Shown here: in pieces, positions 1 to 11,279 of the stretch
Layout: each line of letters opens with the position of its first letter
Position numbering within the stretch: position 1 is the first letter of the stretch
NCBI GenBank assembly: GCA_025618425.1
Contig: CM046842.1
Coordinates: 23,695,792 to 23,759,791 of the forward strand
DNA: 64,000 nt
Direction of reading: 5' to 3'
From: Heliocidaris tuberculata
Taxonomy: Eukaryota > Echinodermata > Echinoidea > Camarodonta > Echinometridae
The notes under the pieces: generated by a model
What the model was told of the DNA's origin: nothing
What the model saw: only the letters and a program-made list of their open reading frames with translations
Databases searched by the model: none
Translations under genes and position numbers: made by a program

Positions 1-64
1 GCTATTTCTACTTCTATTAAGTACTACTAGTACTACTACTACTACTACTTCTACTTCTACTAAG

Positions 65-129
<65 letters not shown>

Positions 130-180
130 CTACTACTACTATTACCATTATTATCATTATCATTATTATTATTATTACTG
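1..180. repeat. (TAC)n / (TAT)n trinucleotide microsatellite
   Basis: Near-continuous trinucleotide repeat, mostly CTA/TAC units grading into ATT units. It lies in the SARAF intron downstream of exon 4. The poly-valine reading of the opposite strand is an artefact of the repeat. Confidence 0.95.
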
Positions 181-199
181 GTATTACTAAATTACTTAC

Positions 200-2794
200 C
201 CCACATGATCCTCTAAGAATGTAGTCATCATCAGGAGAATCGTATCCCTCACAGATAACCTCTATCTGACCAAACCGATAAGCGTTGTCCATGTCTGATT
301 TGCACTCCCACTGAAATACAAGAGCAAAGTATTATCAATATTTAGAAAATATTCATTAAATTCATGATATTGGTGTTGAACATATCTACATGTACATAAG
401 ACAATATTACAATGTTACTGAAATTTAAAAATGTAAAATCTGATTAACATGATAGATATGTAAATCATTTTACCAGTAACCAACCTCTGCCATTTTATAA
501 TAAAGAAAGGACAGTGTAAGATTTAATTTATTTCTTTTCATCAAAACACAAAGATGCATAAGAATTTTTTTACATAGGCTATACAAGAACTGCATATCAT
601 TATTACCTTAATAAAAATACTAAGACCCAAATCAAGACTGAATTTAGTGATCTCTCATTCTAAAATATGGGAGCTCAACCTTTTTGGCCCCCATAACCTC
701 ATCTAGTCAATTGTCATTGACCCCCCAACTGGAGTTTTTAAATTGATATTACTCCCCCCCCCCCCCCCCCCCCTGCAACGCAACTGTTGGCCCTACACAG
801 ATTTACATCATGAGGTATGTATGATTTATTATGATTTATTATCTATTGATCCCCCCCCCCCCTTACACCCTTTGGCCACCCTAAAATCCCACATGGTGAT
901 CAAGAACCCTCATTAGAGAACCTCTTCTTCTCACAGAATTTTAAAGAACGGCAGTGGTCTCGGAAAAATGGGAGGCCTTTGTGTATGATACAGTGTCAAT
1001 CACGGCTAGTGCCCTCTAATAAGGCATTGATCCTCATTACCAAGCCCCTCTGATAGGACTGAAAGCCATGGGTCCTCTGGGTGCTAAATCTCCCAAGCAT
1101 TTCTAGTACATGTATTCAGGTAAATATAGTTTCAATATATGACCTTGGTTCAATATATGACCTTGGTTGCATGGCACAAAGATTTGCAATCAATCAGAAC
1201 ATGGCAATGGCCAATCACGATCATTGTTGCATGCGATCTTGTTTCAAGAGGATGAGCCTGAACCAATCATGATTGTTTCAAAATTTGCAATCGATTGCAG
1301 ACCTTTGAGTTATACAGAAGAATAAAATTACTAATTCAAAAGCATGATTTTACCTGAACATCATATCCATCGGAGCCTCTGTTATAACACTGTACCACTT
1401 GAGGGGTGAATGCATTGGCTGCTGAACCTCCAACACACATCAGCTGCAAATGATCAAATTTAGTAACATTTGATTTGATTTTTTTTTTTTGTTGGGGGGG
1501 GGGGGGGGGGGGGGGAGGGTGTTGATAAGCCAGTTCGTAGATACAATCTGAGCATGAGCAGAGAAAGGTTATGACAAATTCTAAAATCCACTGACACAAT
1601 ACAGTGTACTTGCTATGTGCTCATAAATATCATGTAATCATATTTATTCAATTATGCACCAATGGTGCATTCCATGATACCCAGGTGGAAGTATTCTTTT
1701 CAAAAGGCGAAACAAAAGCTATTCATGAGGCGCCTCCATCACTTCGAGAGTGATTCTATAGTGCACAAAAAGGGATCTCTTCATGTCCATGTTTAAAATA
1801 TCTGTGGATATTTGGGGTCATTTGGTATCATACCTGTTTGACTGGACTAGATCGTCGGCCTGTTGTCATCTTGCCATGGTGGAGCGTCAACACTGAGATA
1901 TCTTCTAGACGTACTCTGTCACTTTTACCTTTTAGTTTGAAATAAAAGATCCCAAGAATGACAAGATTACATATTTCTGTTAATTGAGCACTGTTCATCT
2001 TTGAACTTGAATAAAATCAGTTGTACCATAATCCCCCTTGATTCATAACACTTGTAATATAAAGCAATAAACAAGATCCATCAAAATCGCAATGAGCACC
2101 ATTTGAAAAAAAGTGTTCAGTTTCCTGAAATATTTCTACATAATCATATTCAGGACTTTAATCAAAGGTTTGTTTTTGCCCTCTTTTCTAAAAACATGTT
2201 TTCAGAGTAAACTGGAGTGGGTATTGTTGGAAGGCCAGAAAATAGAACATATACATGTACTTTTCTTTCTTGGACTTCCTGGTCAAAAATTGTACTTTGC
2301 AGACTATAGTAAGAATCATTGATTAGTAATCATTGCATTTATTTATTTTTTTTTAATTTATGATTAAAAATATAATCATACTAGATCTGGATTATTCATG
2401 TATTAGGCCTAGATCTATTATTATTACTTTTATCATCATTATTATTATAAAAAATGTTAACATTATATCATGATTTTAATACATGTATTTTATAGAGGTC
2501 TATAAGATTATTGGGAGCGGGAGCTGGAGGGAGGGGGGGGGGGGGTGTCTATGGCAAGCCCTGCGAGTTGAGTGTGCATTAAACATTTTCCCCAATTCAA
2601 TCAGTCAATGCAATTATTTTGCTCAAATATCGCTTTGAAAAAGTAGAGCAAAGTATTGGTCTAATCACTATATTTTTTTTCTTCGAATGAATGTCACTTT
2701 CTTACTTACCAAACCCAAAAGCTGCTTCGATTGTACTTGAGAAGTCAAGCAGAAATACTCCCACCATTAGCGCAGTCCACACAGATGCCTTCAT
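200..2794 (-). CDS. SARAF: SARAF (store-operated calcium entry-associated regulatory factor), 5' four exons, partial
   Basis: Single-pass ER membrane protein that slowly inactivates store-operated calcium entry through STIM/Orai (family knowledge). Four exons are read on the minus strand: 2710-2794, 1834-1928, 1354-1443 and 200-310, all with GT/AG borders and matching phases (1, 0, 0). They give 127 residues. Exon 1 starts MKASVWTALMVG, a signal peptide. Exon 2 has VLTLHHGKMTTGRR. Exon 3 has TPQVVQCYNRGSDGYDVQ. Exon 4 has WECKSDMDNAYRFG, then ICEGYDSPDDDYILRGSCG. These match the conserved lumenal domain of vertebrate SARAF in order, with its cysteines. The start ATG has a favourable acaacaATGA context and opens directly into the signal peptide. 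The transmembrane helix and cytosolic tail must lie beyond the left edge. A dispersed repeat ends only a few bases from the exon 2 donor. Confidence 0.95.
1565..1826 (-). repeat. Dispersed repeat copy in SARAF intron, related to 37664-37950 and 50456-51720
   Basis: The stretch with GGTGGAAGTATTC and AGCTATTCATGAGGCGC occurs in the opposite orientation at 37664-37950 and, interrupted, at 50456-51720. No coding capacity is seen. It ends about 8 bases from the SARAF exon 2 donor. Confidence 0.75.
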
Positions 2795-3156
2795 TGTTGT
2801 CCCACCTGCTGAAATCCGTGTATGCAAGTTGATGTTTCGTTTTCAGACTCCACTTGATCTCGAGTTAAACTTAAAGCCGGGTTTTCAATCTAATTAAAAC
2901 TATAACGTATGAAGAGTGAATTCTATTGATTTTCAGTCAATCCTGTATCTCACTATAATTTGGTGGCGAACCTTAATTTACCAGGACACTAAATAATCAA
3001 ACTTACTTTCGGGAGTCAACTCCCTTTCTGTTCTGAATTTCTCTCGCTTCCAATATAATTCTCCCCTTGAATTCTTTCGCGTCAAGTGCCTTGGTTATGG
3101 CACGCTAGCTGTGTAATAATATTAAGAATGCCGTTGTTTACATTTCTATTTTTGGC

Positions 3157-3264
3157 ACATGACGTAATCAACAACACAAGGCTGACGTGTACAAAACTTC
3201 ATTTTAGTATAGGCCTACAAAGCCAATTGTCATATATAACTGATGCAATTCTACTGTGACGTAA
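3157..3264. promoter_or_regulatory. Cluster of TGACGT motifs upstream of SARAF
   Basis: Three TGACGT cores lie about 365-470 bp upstream of the SARAF start codon: TGACGTAA at 3160-3167, TGACGTG at 3183-3189 and TGACGTAA at 3257-3264. TGACGTAA is a CRE/ATF-like site. TGACGTG resembles the ATF6/XBP1 unfolded-protein response element. A role in an ER-protein promoter is inferred; no transcription start site can be read. Confidence 0.35.
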
Positions 3265-3299
3265 TAATTGTAATACGGCATTTCATTTTATTTTTATTT

Positions 3300-5671
3300 A
3301 TTTAACGGGGGGGGGGGGGGTGTAGAGTAGGCCTACACAAATTTAATGAAGGAAGAACCCCCCCAAAAAAAAAAAAACATCAACAACAACAACACCAGCT
3401 TTTAAGAAAAACCGTTGTAAAAACATTGCATTCGAAAATGTCAAAGTAACCAATTTTAAGTCATAACATGTCAACCACAAGGGTAAACCGAACAACAAAA
3501 AGAAACGTAAACATCTGTTTGGCTACAAATGAAAAAAAAAAAAACAAACAAACAAACAAACAAACAAAAAATCTCCTTCAAATATTCACAATTTTATTTT
3601 CACCACATTGCAGTATGTCAAAATATGTCAACCGCACATGTAAAAATTCAATGCTTGCATTATGACCAGTGGCGGAATTAGGGGGGGGGGGTGCAATCCC
3701 GGCCCGTGCCCCCCTTTTGAGGGAAAACAATGCATTGTGCCCCTCCTATTTGCGATTGTGCCCCCCCCCCTTTTCGAGCAGAAAACCTTTTTTTTTCTTG
3801 TCAGAGAATTATGGAGGGGAACTGGACCCCATCACCCCCCCCCCCCCCCACTGGGCGACTTTTGGAGGGCTGGCGAGACCAAAAAAATATGGGTCTCCCT
3901 CCAAGCAGTTTCCCAAAGTTGACAATCCTGCATTTTTGTGCACCCCCCCCCCCTTATACGAAATCCTGGATCCGCCCCTGATTATGACTAATTGTTTTTT
4001 AATGAAATAGAATTTAAAAAAGTAAAAGCAAATAAAATTGAATCAAATTGAACATAAACCTCCTGAAATCCAATACACTACATAAGGGGTGCGGAAAACA
4101 AATGTATTTTCAGTGAAACAAACAAACAAAATCAATTCTAATTTCTTTGAAAATTTGCCATAACACAAAATGAATAATGCACCTGTCTATTGTAATGACG
4201 TATCCTATACAACCGTGAGGGGCGGGGTGCGTCATGCCTGTGGTAGGGTCATTACAATAAAGATAACGTGACTCCCAGTGCTCCATTTTCGTACCCTCTT
4301 TCTTAGGAAATTTTGAGTGAGAATTTATGTTCCAGTAGCAGCAATAAAACAATAATAATAATAAAAAATAACATTATTTTGCCTCGTCCCTAGTAAGTTT
4401 AATTACGAGGACATGTGCATCATTTCTGTTACACACACATCTGCGTCACGAAAATAACAGATTTTGACATTTGAGGGCGAAATATGTTTTACATTTTGTG
4501 GCTATTTTTACACGTGTGGTTGACATGTAATGACATTAGTGGTTATTTTGACATTTGGGGATGCAATTTTTTTTACATTTGTGGTTATTCTTACATATTA
4601 TGTGGGAGATGTTTATAAATTTTGTGGGCTCTACAGGCCTAGGGCACACCTCGGACCCTCTCCAAAATAAGTAGACTTTCCATTTTGCTGTTAAATTAAA
4701 ATCGTCGCATTATAAACCAAAATTAATTTTTACGTTTGTAGTTTGGAATTTTACATTCTTACGCATTTCTGATCCCACTTGCAAAACATCCCGTTAATTG
4801 TTGACCCCTGCATTAAAAAAAAATAAATAAATAAAAAAAATTATATGTTATGCTAGGGAGCAACTGATATGAAATATTTGTATTTTTGAATTATGAGGTT
4901 TGCATTCTCTACTTGAGAAGCTCGTACGTAGAGAGGTCAGGAAAAATTCCTCATAGACTCGAGCACCAGTCCTCTCTGCTTCCTAAACCAGAGGTGGCTT
5001 AATACCTGGTAAAATATATAGCAGATCCTCTCTCTTTCTTACCAACCACACTGAGACAGGTTACCAGCACTCTCTAAAGACAAGAGGTGCACTTATATAC
5101 CTCTCATCGGCATACGATACTGCGTGTCGCCATTGACTGCCCCTGAAAGCTGCCAAGATCTTCAAATAGTCAAGCAATTATCCGTCGAATTTTTTTTCAA
5201 TCCTCCTTCCTCAACTGGAGGTACACAATGTATCACTTATAGTGACCATAAAGGTAGTACAAAAGGGACACTGAATGATGCACTTCTGCAAAGACCTGTT
5301 CTGGGTCCGATGGCTTTTCCAAATCTATGTGACTTGCCTTGCCCCAAATTTGCTTTATATGCAGTTGATCTTTCGCTGGCTACTAAAGTAGCTATAAAAC
5401 CTTAATGATGTCAGCAGCACCCTAACAGATGACCCACCTGTAGTGGAAATATTGGCGCCTGGGCCCAAGCCATAGCCCAAACACATCGAAGACTACAACC
5501 ATTGCATTCCATAATCTTTTTAGCAACCGCTTATAGTAAACAATGAACTTCATGTGACTTTCTATGGCAAATACCTATAATGAATGAGAGCTATCCTAGA
5601 TATCTTGTAGTGACATTTAACCGCCGCAGTCTTTTGTATCATGATCTCTCTTCATTTACTCACCCCCCCCC

Positions 5672-5712
<41 letters not shown>

Positions 5713-5900
5713 ATTTAAGTCAGCTCACATGTAATTATGCGCTTAATAACAAGATAAGGTATCGTAATGTTATTTATTTCAATGATTTAGCTAGATTAAA
5801 AATATATCAGTATGTAACTCTTTGTGATTAATGTCATGTTATCTTTTTAAAGTAAAATCCACAGTTCGACAGCCTTATGCAATGCAATATCTAACTGTTC
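3300..5900. other. Intergenic region between SARAF and the ZU5/death-domain gene, no gene recognised
   Basis: It holds poly-G, poly-A and (AAAC)n tracts, one poly-G-bearing short element (3667-3980) and a (CT)n microsatellite at about 5674-5710. Reading frames here are short, repetitive or match nothing I recognise. The segment around 4840-5420 is less AT-rich, but I could not assign it. Confidence 0.6.
3667..3980. mobile_element. Short poly-G/poly-C terminal-inverted-repeat element (CAGTGGCGG...CCGCCCCTG type)
   Basis: It begins CAGTGGCGGAATTAGG and ends GGATCCGCCCCTG, imperfect inverted ends, with several runs of 9 or more G or C inside. Similar ends flank poly-G/C-rich segments at 9665-9944, 15721-16085 and 36177-36404. 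Non-coding. Confidence 0.6.
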
Positions 5901-5913
5901 AAGTAACCGGTGC

Positions 5914-6600
5914 TTGAATTGAATTGAATTGAATTGAATTGACTTTATTAAACATCATTGACATAGTACATCAATATTTTGTTTCAACGAGAAAACGAGA
6001 GAGAAAGATAATAACTTAATATGTACATTTCAAATAACAAAGTATGTAAACATATCTGAGTAGGTTCATAATATTTTATTCGTATATACATGTACATAGA
6101 CTGATATGATATAATTCATTTTAGAATTCACCCCTTAATGGTATGATATCCTTTATGTAATTTATGAGACTGAGTATTCGTTATCTAATTTCATTAAGAA
6201 TATGAACTTTTCTTCTGCTCCAAGAAAAGCGCTAAGAGTTTTTTTCTTTGTTCATTGAATTTAGGGCAAAATATCTGTGTGTGTACTAGTTCGTCACCAA
6301 TCTCTCCTTCCTCACAGTCGGTGCATAGGCTAAGATGTATTGGTGTTTTCTCAGGCCTTCTGTGCCTTCCTGTTTCTATTGCTAAATTATGACAGCTTAT
6401 TCTGAAGCGGCATATATTTCTGCGGAGTCGAAAACTTTCGATAACATGAAGATACTGTTCCTGCTTAATATCTGACTTAAATTTCATGTATGTTCTCAGT
6501 TTGTTCCCCTCCCCACTATTCCCTACATTACTGTGCAGACCAGTGGTGAATTGGTTTTGAAAAATATCCTTCATACGGAATTCACTTCATTTCCGACAAC
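5914..6600 (-). mobile_element. LINE (non-LTR retrotransposon) 3' fragment, degenerate
   Basis: On the minus strand, 6194-6574 encodes a 126-residue C-terminal fragment including LRTYMKFKSDIKQEQYL, CRFRISCHNLAIETGRHRR and CTDCEEGEIGDELVH...CPKF. This layout, with a cysteine/histidine cluster, is typical of the region after reverse transcriptase in LINEs. Downstream the element ends in a (CAATT)n tail at about 5914-5941, as expected for a LINE 3' terminus. The 5' part is missing and I see no intact reverse transcriptase, so this is a truncated copy. Confidence 0.8.
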
Positions 6601-7167
6601 CCGTTCACTGTCAGTTAAGTCTACAACATCAATACATTCAATGTTTTTCTTCAAGATATAGTTTACAAGCTTTCAATGACGTATGTACATTCTTTAACCA
6701 GCATGCAGTGTTCTTTCTTGTCATTACTCTATTCATTTCATACGCATGGTATGCTTGATTACATGCCCATGGATTTCCACGGGTGCATTAGTATCATACC
6801 ATGTGAGATGAAAGTGCCTTTCAGCTATGCCGAAAGGCTGATTAATAATTATGTAGAAAGAGGAAGATAAGTTATGTACAAAGTGGATTTGGAATCATCA
6901 AATTTACAAAAAAAAATTTAAAAATATGCTAATCAAATCTTGCTGAAAATCACTGGACACAGATCATGATTTATACATTGGACTACACAAACATGACAAA
7001 TATGTCATCAGAATTTATTCCGGAGCTAGAGACTATATTTAATATTACTTGAAAAAAAATGCGAGCATTTCAACACTGCTTCTTGGATAGCTCTTCCACT
7101 TAGGAATTAAAAATCTCACAAGTTATTTTTAATCTTTATTAGAAGTCATGCAGACCACTCAATTTAC

Positions 7168-7173
7168 CACTTC

Positions 7174-7211
<38 letters not shown>

Positions 7212-7275
7212 TGAGCACAAGAACACGGTTGGAAATACATAAAAAAGCAAATCAGATCCAAATCTTGTTTATCAC

Positions 7276-7302
<27 letters not shown>
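7168..7302. repeat. Two long poly-T tracts
   Basis: Uninterrupted T runs of about 40 bases at 7169-7208 and about 26 bases at 7277-7302. They may be retroposon tails, but no body could be attached. Confidence 0.8.
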
Positions 7303-7306
<4 letters not shown>

Positions 7307-7707
7307 GCATGTTACAGGTTGCATAACTATATATGAAGACACATGTGCCGCTTTAAGTCGGTGGCCACCAGTGGGTGTTGAAGGGGGATGACCAACTGAC
7401 CCATTCCCCTTTAAAATTCGATACCTTGGGCTCAAAATGTAAACAAACAAACAAAAATTAAACATTTTTAGCGTCCCTTGATTTTTGCTGTTGTGCCACC
7501 CCCTCCTGCTCGAGTTGTAGGATTATAGTGATAATTGAAAATATGACGACTTTATTTGTCTTTTTTTTCTTTCTCTCACTCTCTCTCTCTCTCTCTCTCT
7601 CTTGTCATGCTTGTAATGTTTGTTTTGTTTTTGTCAGATACTTTGTGGATTTGTCCCTACTGACTACCTGAAAGACTGCATGTCCGTCATACTATATCAA
7701 AGCAATT

Positions 7708-8166
7708 TTAAAGGAGAATGAAACCCTGGGGAAATATCTATTCTAGTGAAACATGTGAAAAGAGAGGATAGAGAGAAGCAATTAAAAAAAGGTTCCATCC
7801 AAATCGGTTACGAAATGAAAACAAAAATGCTGCTTGTCTTTTTGTGAACTCAACATATGTTGTGTCATATACATTTCCCATGATATATCTTGAGCTAAGA
7901 AGGAGACAAGTTGCACCTTGAGAGATAATGGGGAAAATATGAAATTTTGTGTACAAAACATATGGAGAGTTGTACTACTAAACCTGTCACTTTGAAGTAA
8001 CATTGCCAATTTGCGGATCGCCACAGAAAAGTAAAGTGAGACTTTTCAAACTTTCATAACTTTCTCATTTCGTAACCGATTTTGATGGAACTTTTTTTAA
8101 ACTGCTTCTCTCTTTCCTCTCTTTTCATTAAAATTGATTTTTCCACAGGGTTTCATTCTCCTTTAA
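7708..8166. mobile_element. MITE-like element with terminal inverted repeats
   Basis: It starts TTAAAGGAGAATGAAACCCT and ends with the inverse, CAGGGTTTCATTCTCCTTTAA. The inner parts are also inverted: the AAATCGGTTACGAAATGA segment recurs in reverse near 8065-8085. It is about 459 bp and non-coding. A partial copy lies at about 25375-25530 in an intron of the ZU5/death-domain gene. Confidence 0.85.
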
Positions 8167-8729
8167 CATAATAGTCTCGGCTCCCCCCCCCCCATCCTCT
8201 GAGAAGCCTCCAAACAGCGCGAAAAAAAAAAGTTTCGCCAAAATCTTTGATAAGAAAGTAATGAGGAGGGGGAGGGGGGGGGGGTCATATAACATGGACA
8301 ATGTTTCACAAGATCAAACACTCATAATTGATGCACAACAAAATTGGTGAACAACTTAACGTCCAGGATGGATGGAGAGGGGGAAGGGGGAGGCCTCTGG
8401 GATCGACGTTCCGGCAGGAAACCCTTCGCCTTTGTTAACTAGACTGTCAACATGGTCCAAAATGCCATCCCACGGTACAGGCGTCTTCTGCAACTTACTC
8501 GAATCTAAGGGCCTTTTGTCTTCTTCCAACATCTACTTAAGTTTTCTCCTCGTCTCTCCAAAATGCTTGCCCGCTAAGTATTAATCTATTGACTAATGAA
8601 GTCTTCCAATCGCGTAGGCCTTGATACATGTACCCCTCGGCTACTGTAGGCAGTGCTTTAAGGTTGATAGAAACTGTTTCTACAACTGTGCAGATCAATT
8701 TATCCAATGGAAGTTTCCTGTACTAATGC

Positions 8730-9030
8730 TCATGTTTTTTTCTGCATGTATCTGTCCCTCACGTCCAATAATTTTGCTTCGGTGAGGGCGTCCCAGAGCC
8801 TGTCCCGCTGTTCCGCAACTGCTGTCTTGTCTCTCCAATCCGTCAGCATCCGACGCGTCCCTTTGGCCGTAAGGTGGCCTTCAGACCGGTTTTCCGTAAG
8901 ATATCGTAACTGTGCAGCCGGCAGGATCTTAAGAGTTTGCATGAGTCGTTCAAGCTGGTCGTCAGGTCCGATCTCCTCGGCGATATCGAATATGAATTTG
9001 TCGTCTACTCTTCCTGGGTTAGCTAGTGGT
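8730..9030 (-). other. C-terminal death domain exon
   Basis: The terminal exon encodes 99 complete residues plus stop. It contains DKFIFDIAEEIGPDDQLER, LPAAQLRYLTENRSEG, RRMLTDWRDKTAVAEQRDRL and DALTEAKLLDVRDRY. The spacing fits the six death-domain helices, with the invariant tryptophan in LTDWRDK. It lies directly after two duplicated Ser/Thr/Glu-rich linker exons. It ends RDRYMQKKT and stop, so the death domain is the very C-terminus. Confidence 0.93.
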
Positions 9031-10849
9031 CTTAATAAGTAGGAGAAGAAAAAAAACAGTAATAATTATTTATTCATTTGAACAATCATGGTGGATTCTA
9101 AGAAAGAGTATAAGAACGGTTTCATGTCGTCTTTCTGAAGGTTCGCAATCTCGAATATGAAATCGAACCCTTTTTCATGTTTGGAATTATGAACCTAACT
9201 TAATTTATTTCCCCCCTTTCTTTTAGCCTTGCACTCGGGACTGGAAATGTCGATGACAACACTTATGCAATACAGGGAATCTTTTTACTTACTCTGATCC
9301 AGTTTTTGCCCCATTTTCGCTTTCCGAAGACGTCGATGTTTCTTTAGACGTCGACAAGGAGGCTTCCGGTTCCTTTGCACTTGTCGTCGAACGCCTGAAA
9401 ATACATAGTCACACTGTTCGAAGTACTGAAGAAAATATGCCTAATATACCTCAATCACACCAACGAGACTGACAACAGGGCTCTGTTTCATAAAACTTGT
9501 TATCAGTAACAACTGCCACGTTTCTAAGACAAATTTGCTCTCAGCCAATCAGATGCAAGGATTTCAGTAGCTTATAACAGTTATTGCAACTTGTTATTGA
9601 TAACAACTTTTATGAAAGAGGGCCCAGACCGAACAAAAATTACATTACCTGGATGGCTATGAATCAGTGGCGTAGCTAGGATTTTTTACAAGGGGGCAAA
9701 TTCTGCTTGAAGGGAGACCCGTATTTTTTTCTTTTCTCGCCAGCGCTCCAAAACTCGCTCAGTTGGGGGGGGGGGGGGGGGAGTTATCGGATATTTTCCT
9801 CTATAATTCTCTGATAAGCAAAACAAAAACAAAAAACAAAACAAAACAAATCTCAACAAAAAAAAATCGAGGAAAAGTTGTCATGGAGGGGCACTCTGCC
9901 CCCTGCCCCCCCCCCCCTCCCAGCTACGCTGGTGCTATGAATCGATTGGCTAGGAGGCTGTGGAATAGGTTTGGCCGAAGGGGGAAAGACCTAGCTCACA
10001 CGAGGCGTCATTGATTGCGCTGGTACCTGCGCTAATCGAGTCTGTGAAGGCAATTAACCCATGCAAATGTCAGTAAGTATATCGTTTGCATTGTTCATTT
10101 TGCAAACACATTTTAAACGGTATAACACTTCCATGGCGCACAAAAGACCGTAGGCCTGCAAGTCATTGACCCGCGGTCCCAACATCAGCAAATGACTCCT
10201 CGTGTGAGCCAGGGTCAAGGTATATAATGCAGGGGTGGAATGGGGCTAAAATTCGAGTGGGGAATTTCGGAGTGACCGACCCCCCTCCCCCTTTTTTCCC
10301 CCTTTCTTTTAGCCTTGCACCCTGGACTGGAAATGTCGATGACAACACTTATGCAATATAGGGCATATTTTTACTTACTCTGATCGAATTTTTGCCCCAT
10401 TCTTGCTTTCCGAAGACGTCGATGTTTCTTGAGACGACAAGGAGGCTTCCGGTTCCATTGCGCTTGACTTCAAATGCCGTTGCCTGAAAATACATAAGTC
10501 ACACTGTACGAAGTACTGGAGAAAATATGCCTGATATACCTCATTCACACCAACGAGACTGACAACAGGGCTCTGTTTCATAAAACTTGTTATCAGTAAC
10601 AACTGCCACATTTCTAAGACAAATTTGCTCTCAGCTAATCAGATGCAAGGATTTCAGTAGCTTATAACAGTTATTGCAACTTGTTATTGATAACTTTTAT
10701 GAAAGAGGGCCAAGACCGAACAAAAATTACATTACCTGGATGGCTATGAATCAGTGGCGTAGCTAGGATTTTTTACAAGGGGCAAATTCTGCTTTAAGGG
10801 AGACCCGTATTTTTTTGTTCTCTCGCCAGCGCTCGAAAACTCGCTCAGT

Positions 10850-10898
<49 letters not shown>

Positions 10899-11243
10899 CT
10901 TGGAGGCTGTGGAATTGGTTTGGCCGAAGGGGGAAAGACCTAGCTCACACGAGGCGTCATTGATTGCGCTGGTACCTGCGCTAATCGAGTCTGTGAAGGC
11001 AATTGACCCATGCAAATGTCAGTAAGTATATCGTTTGCATTGTTCATTTTGCAAACACATTTTAAACGGTATAACACTTCCATGGCGCACAAAAGACCGT
11101 AGGCCTGCAAGTCATTGACCCGCGGTCCCAACATCAGCAAATGACTCCTCGTCTGAGCCAGGGTCAAGGTACAATATTATAAGGCAAGGGTGGAATGGGA
11201 CTAAATTTCGAGTGGAGAATTTTCGGAGTGACCGACCTCTTTT

Positions 11244-11279
<36 letters not shown>

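Larger units (their letters stand above)
9211..11245. repeat. Tandem segmental duplication of about 1.1 kb containing a coding exon
   Basis: Copy A is about 9211-10297 and copy B about 10298-11245. The exon and its left flank are offset by exactly 1,086 bases (9293 to 10379). The copies share the coding exon, a MITE (9478-9625 and 10568-10711), a poly-G element and a second MITE. They differ in the poly-G interior, where copy A has about 140 bp more. Both exon copies keep open frames and intact splice sites. Confidence 0.92.

Noticed and set aside
5124..5405. 93-codon frame, considered as a retroelement fragment
   Set aside because: No reverse transcriptase, protease or integrase motif seen and no flanking LTR or tail.
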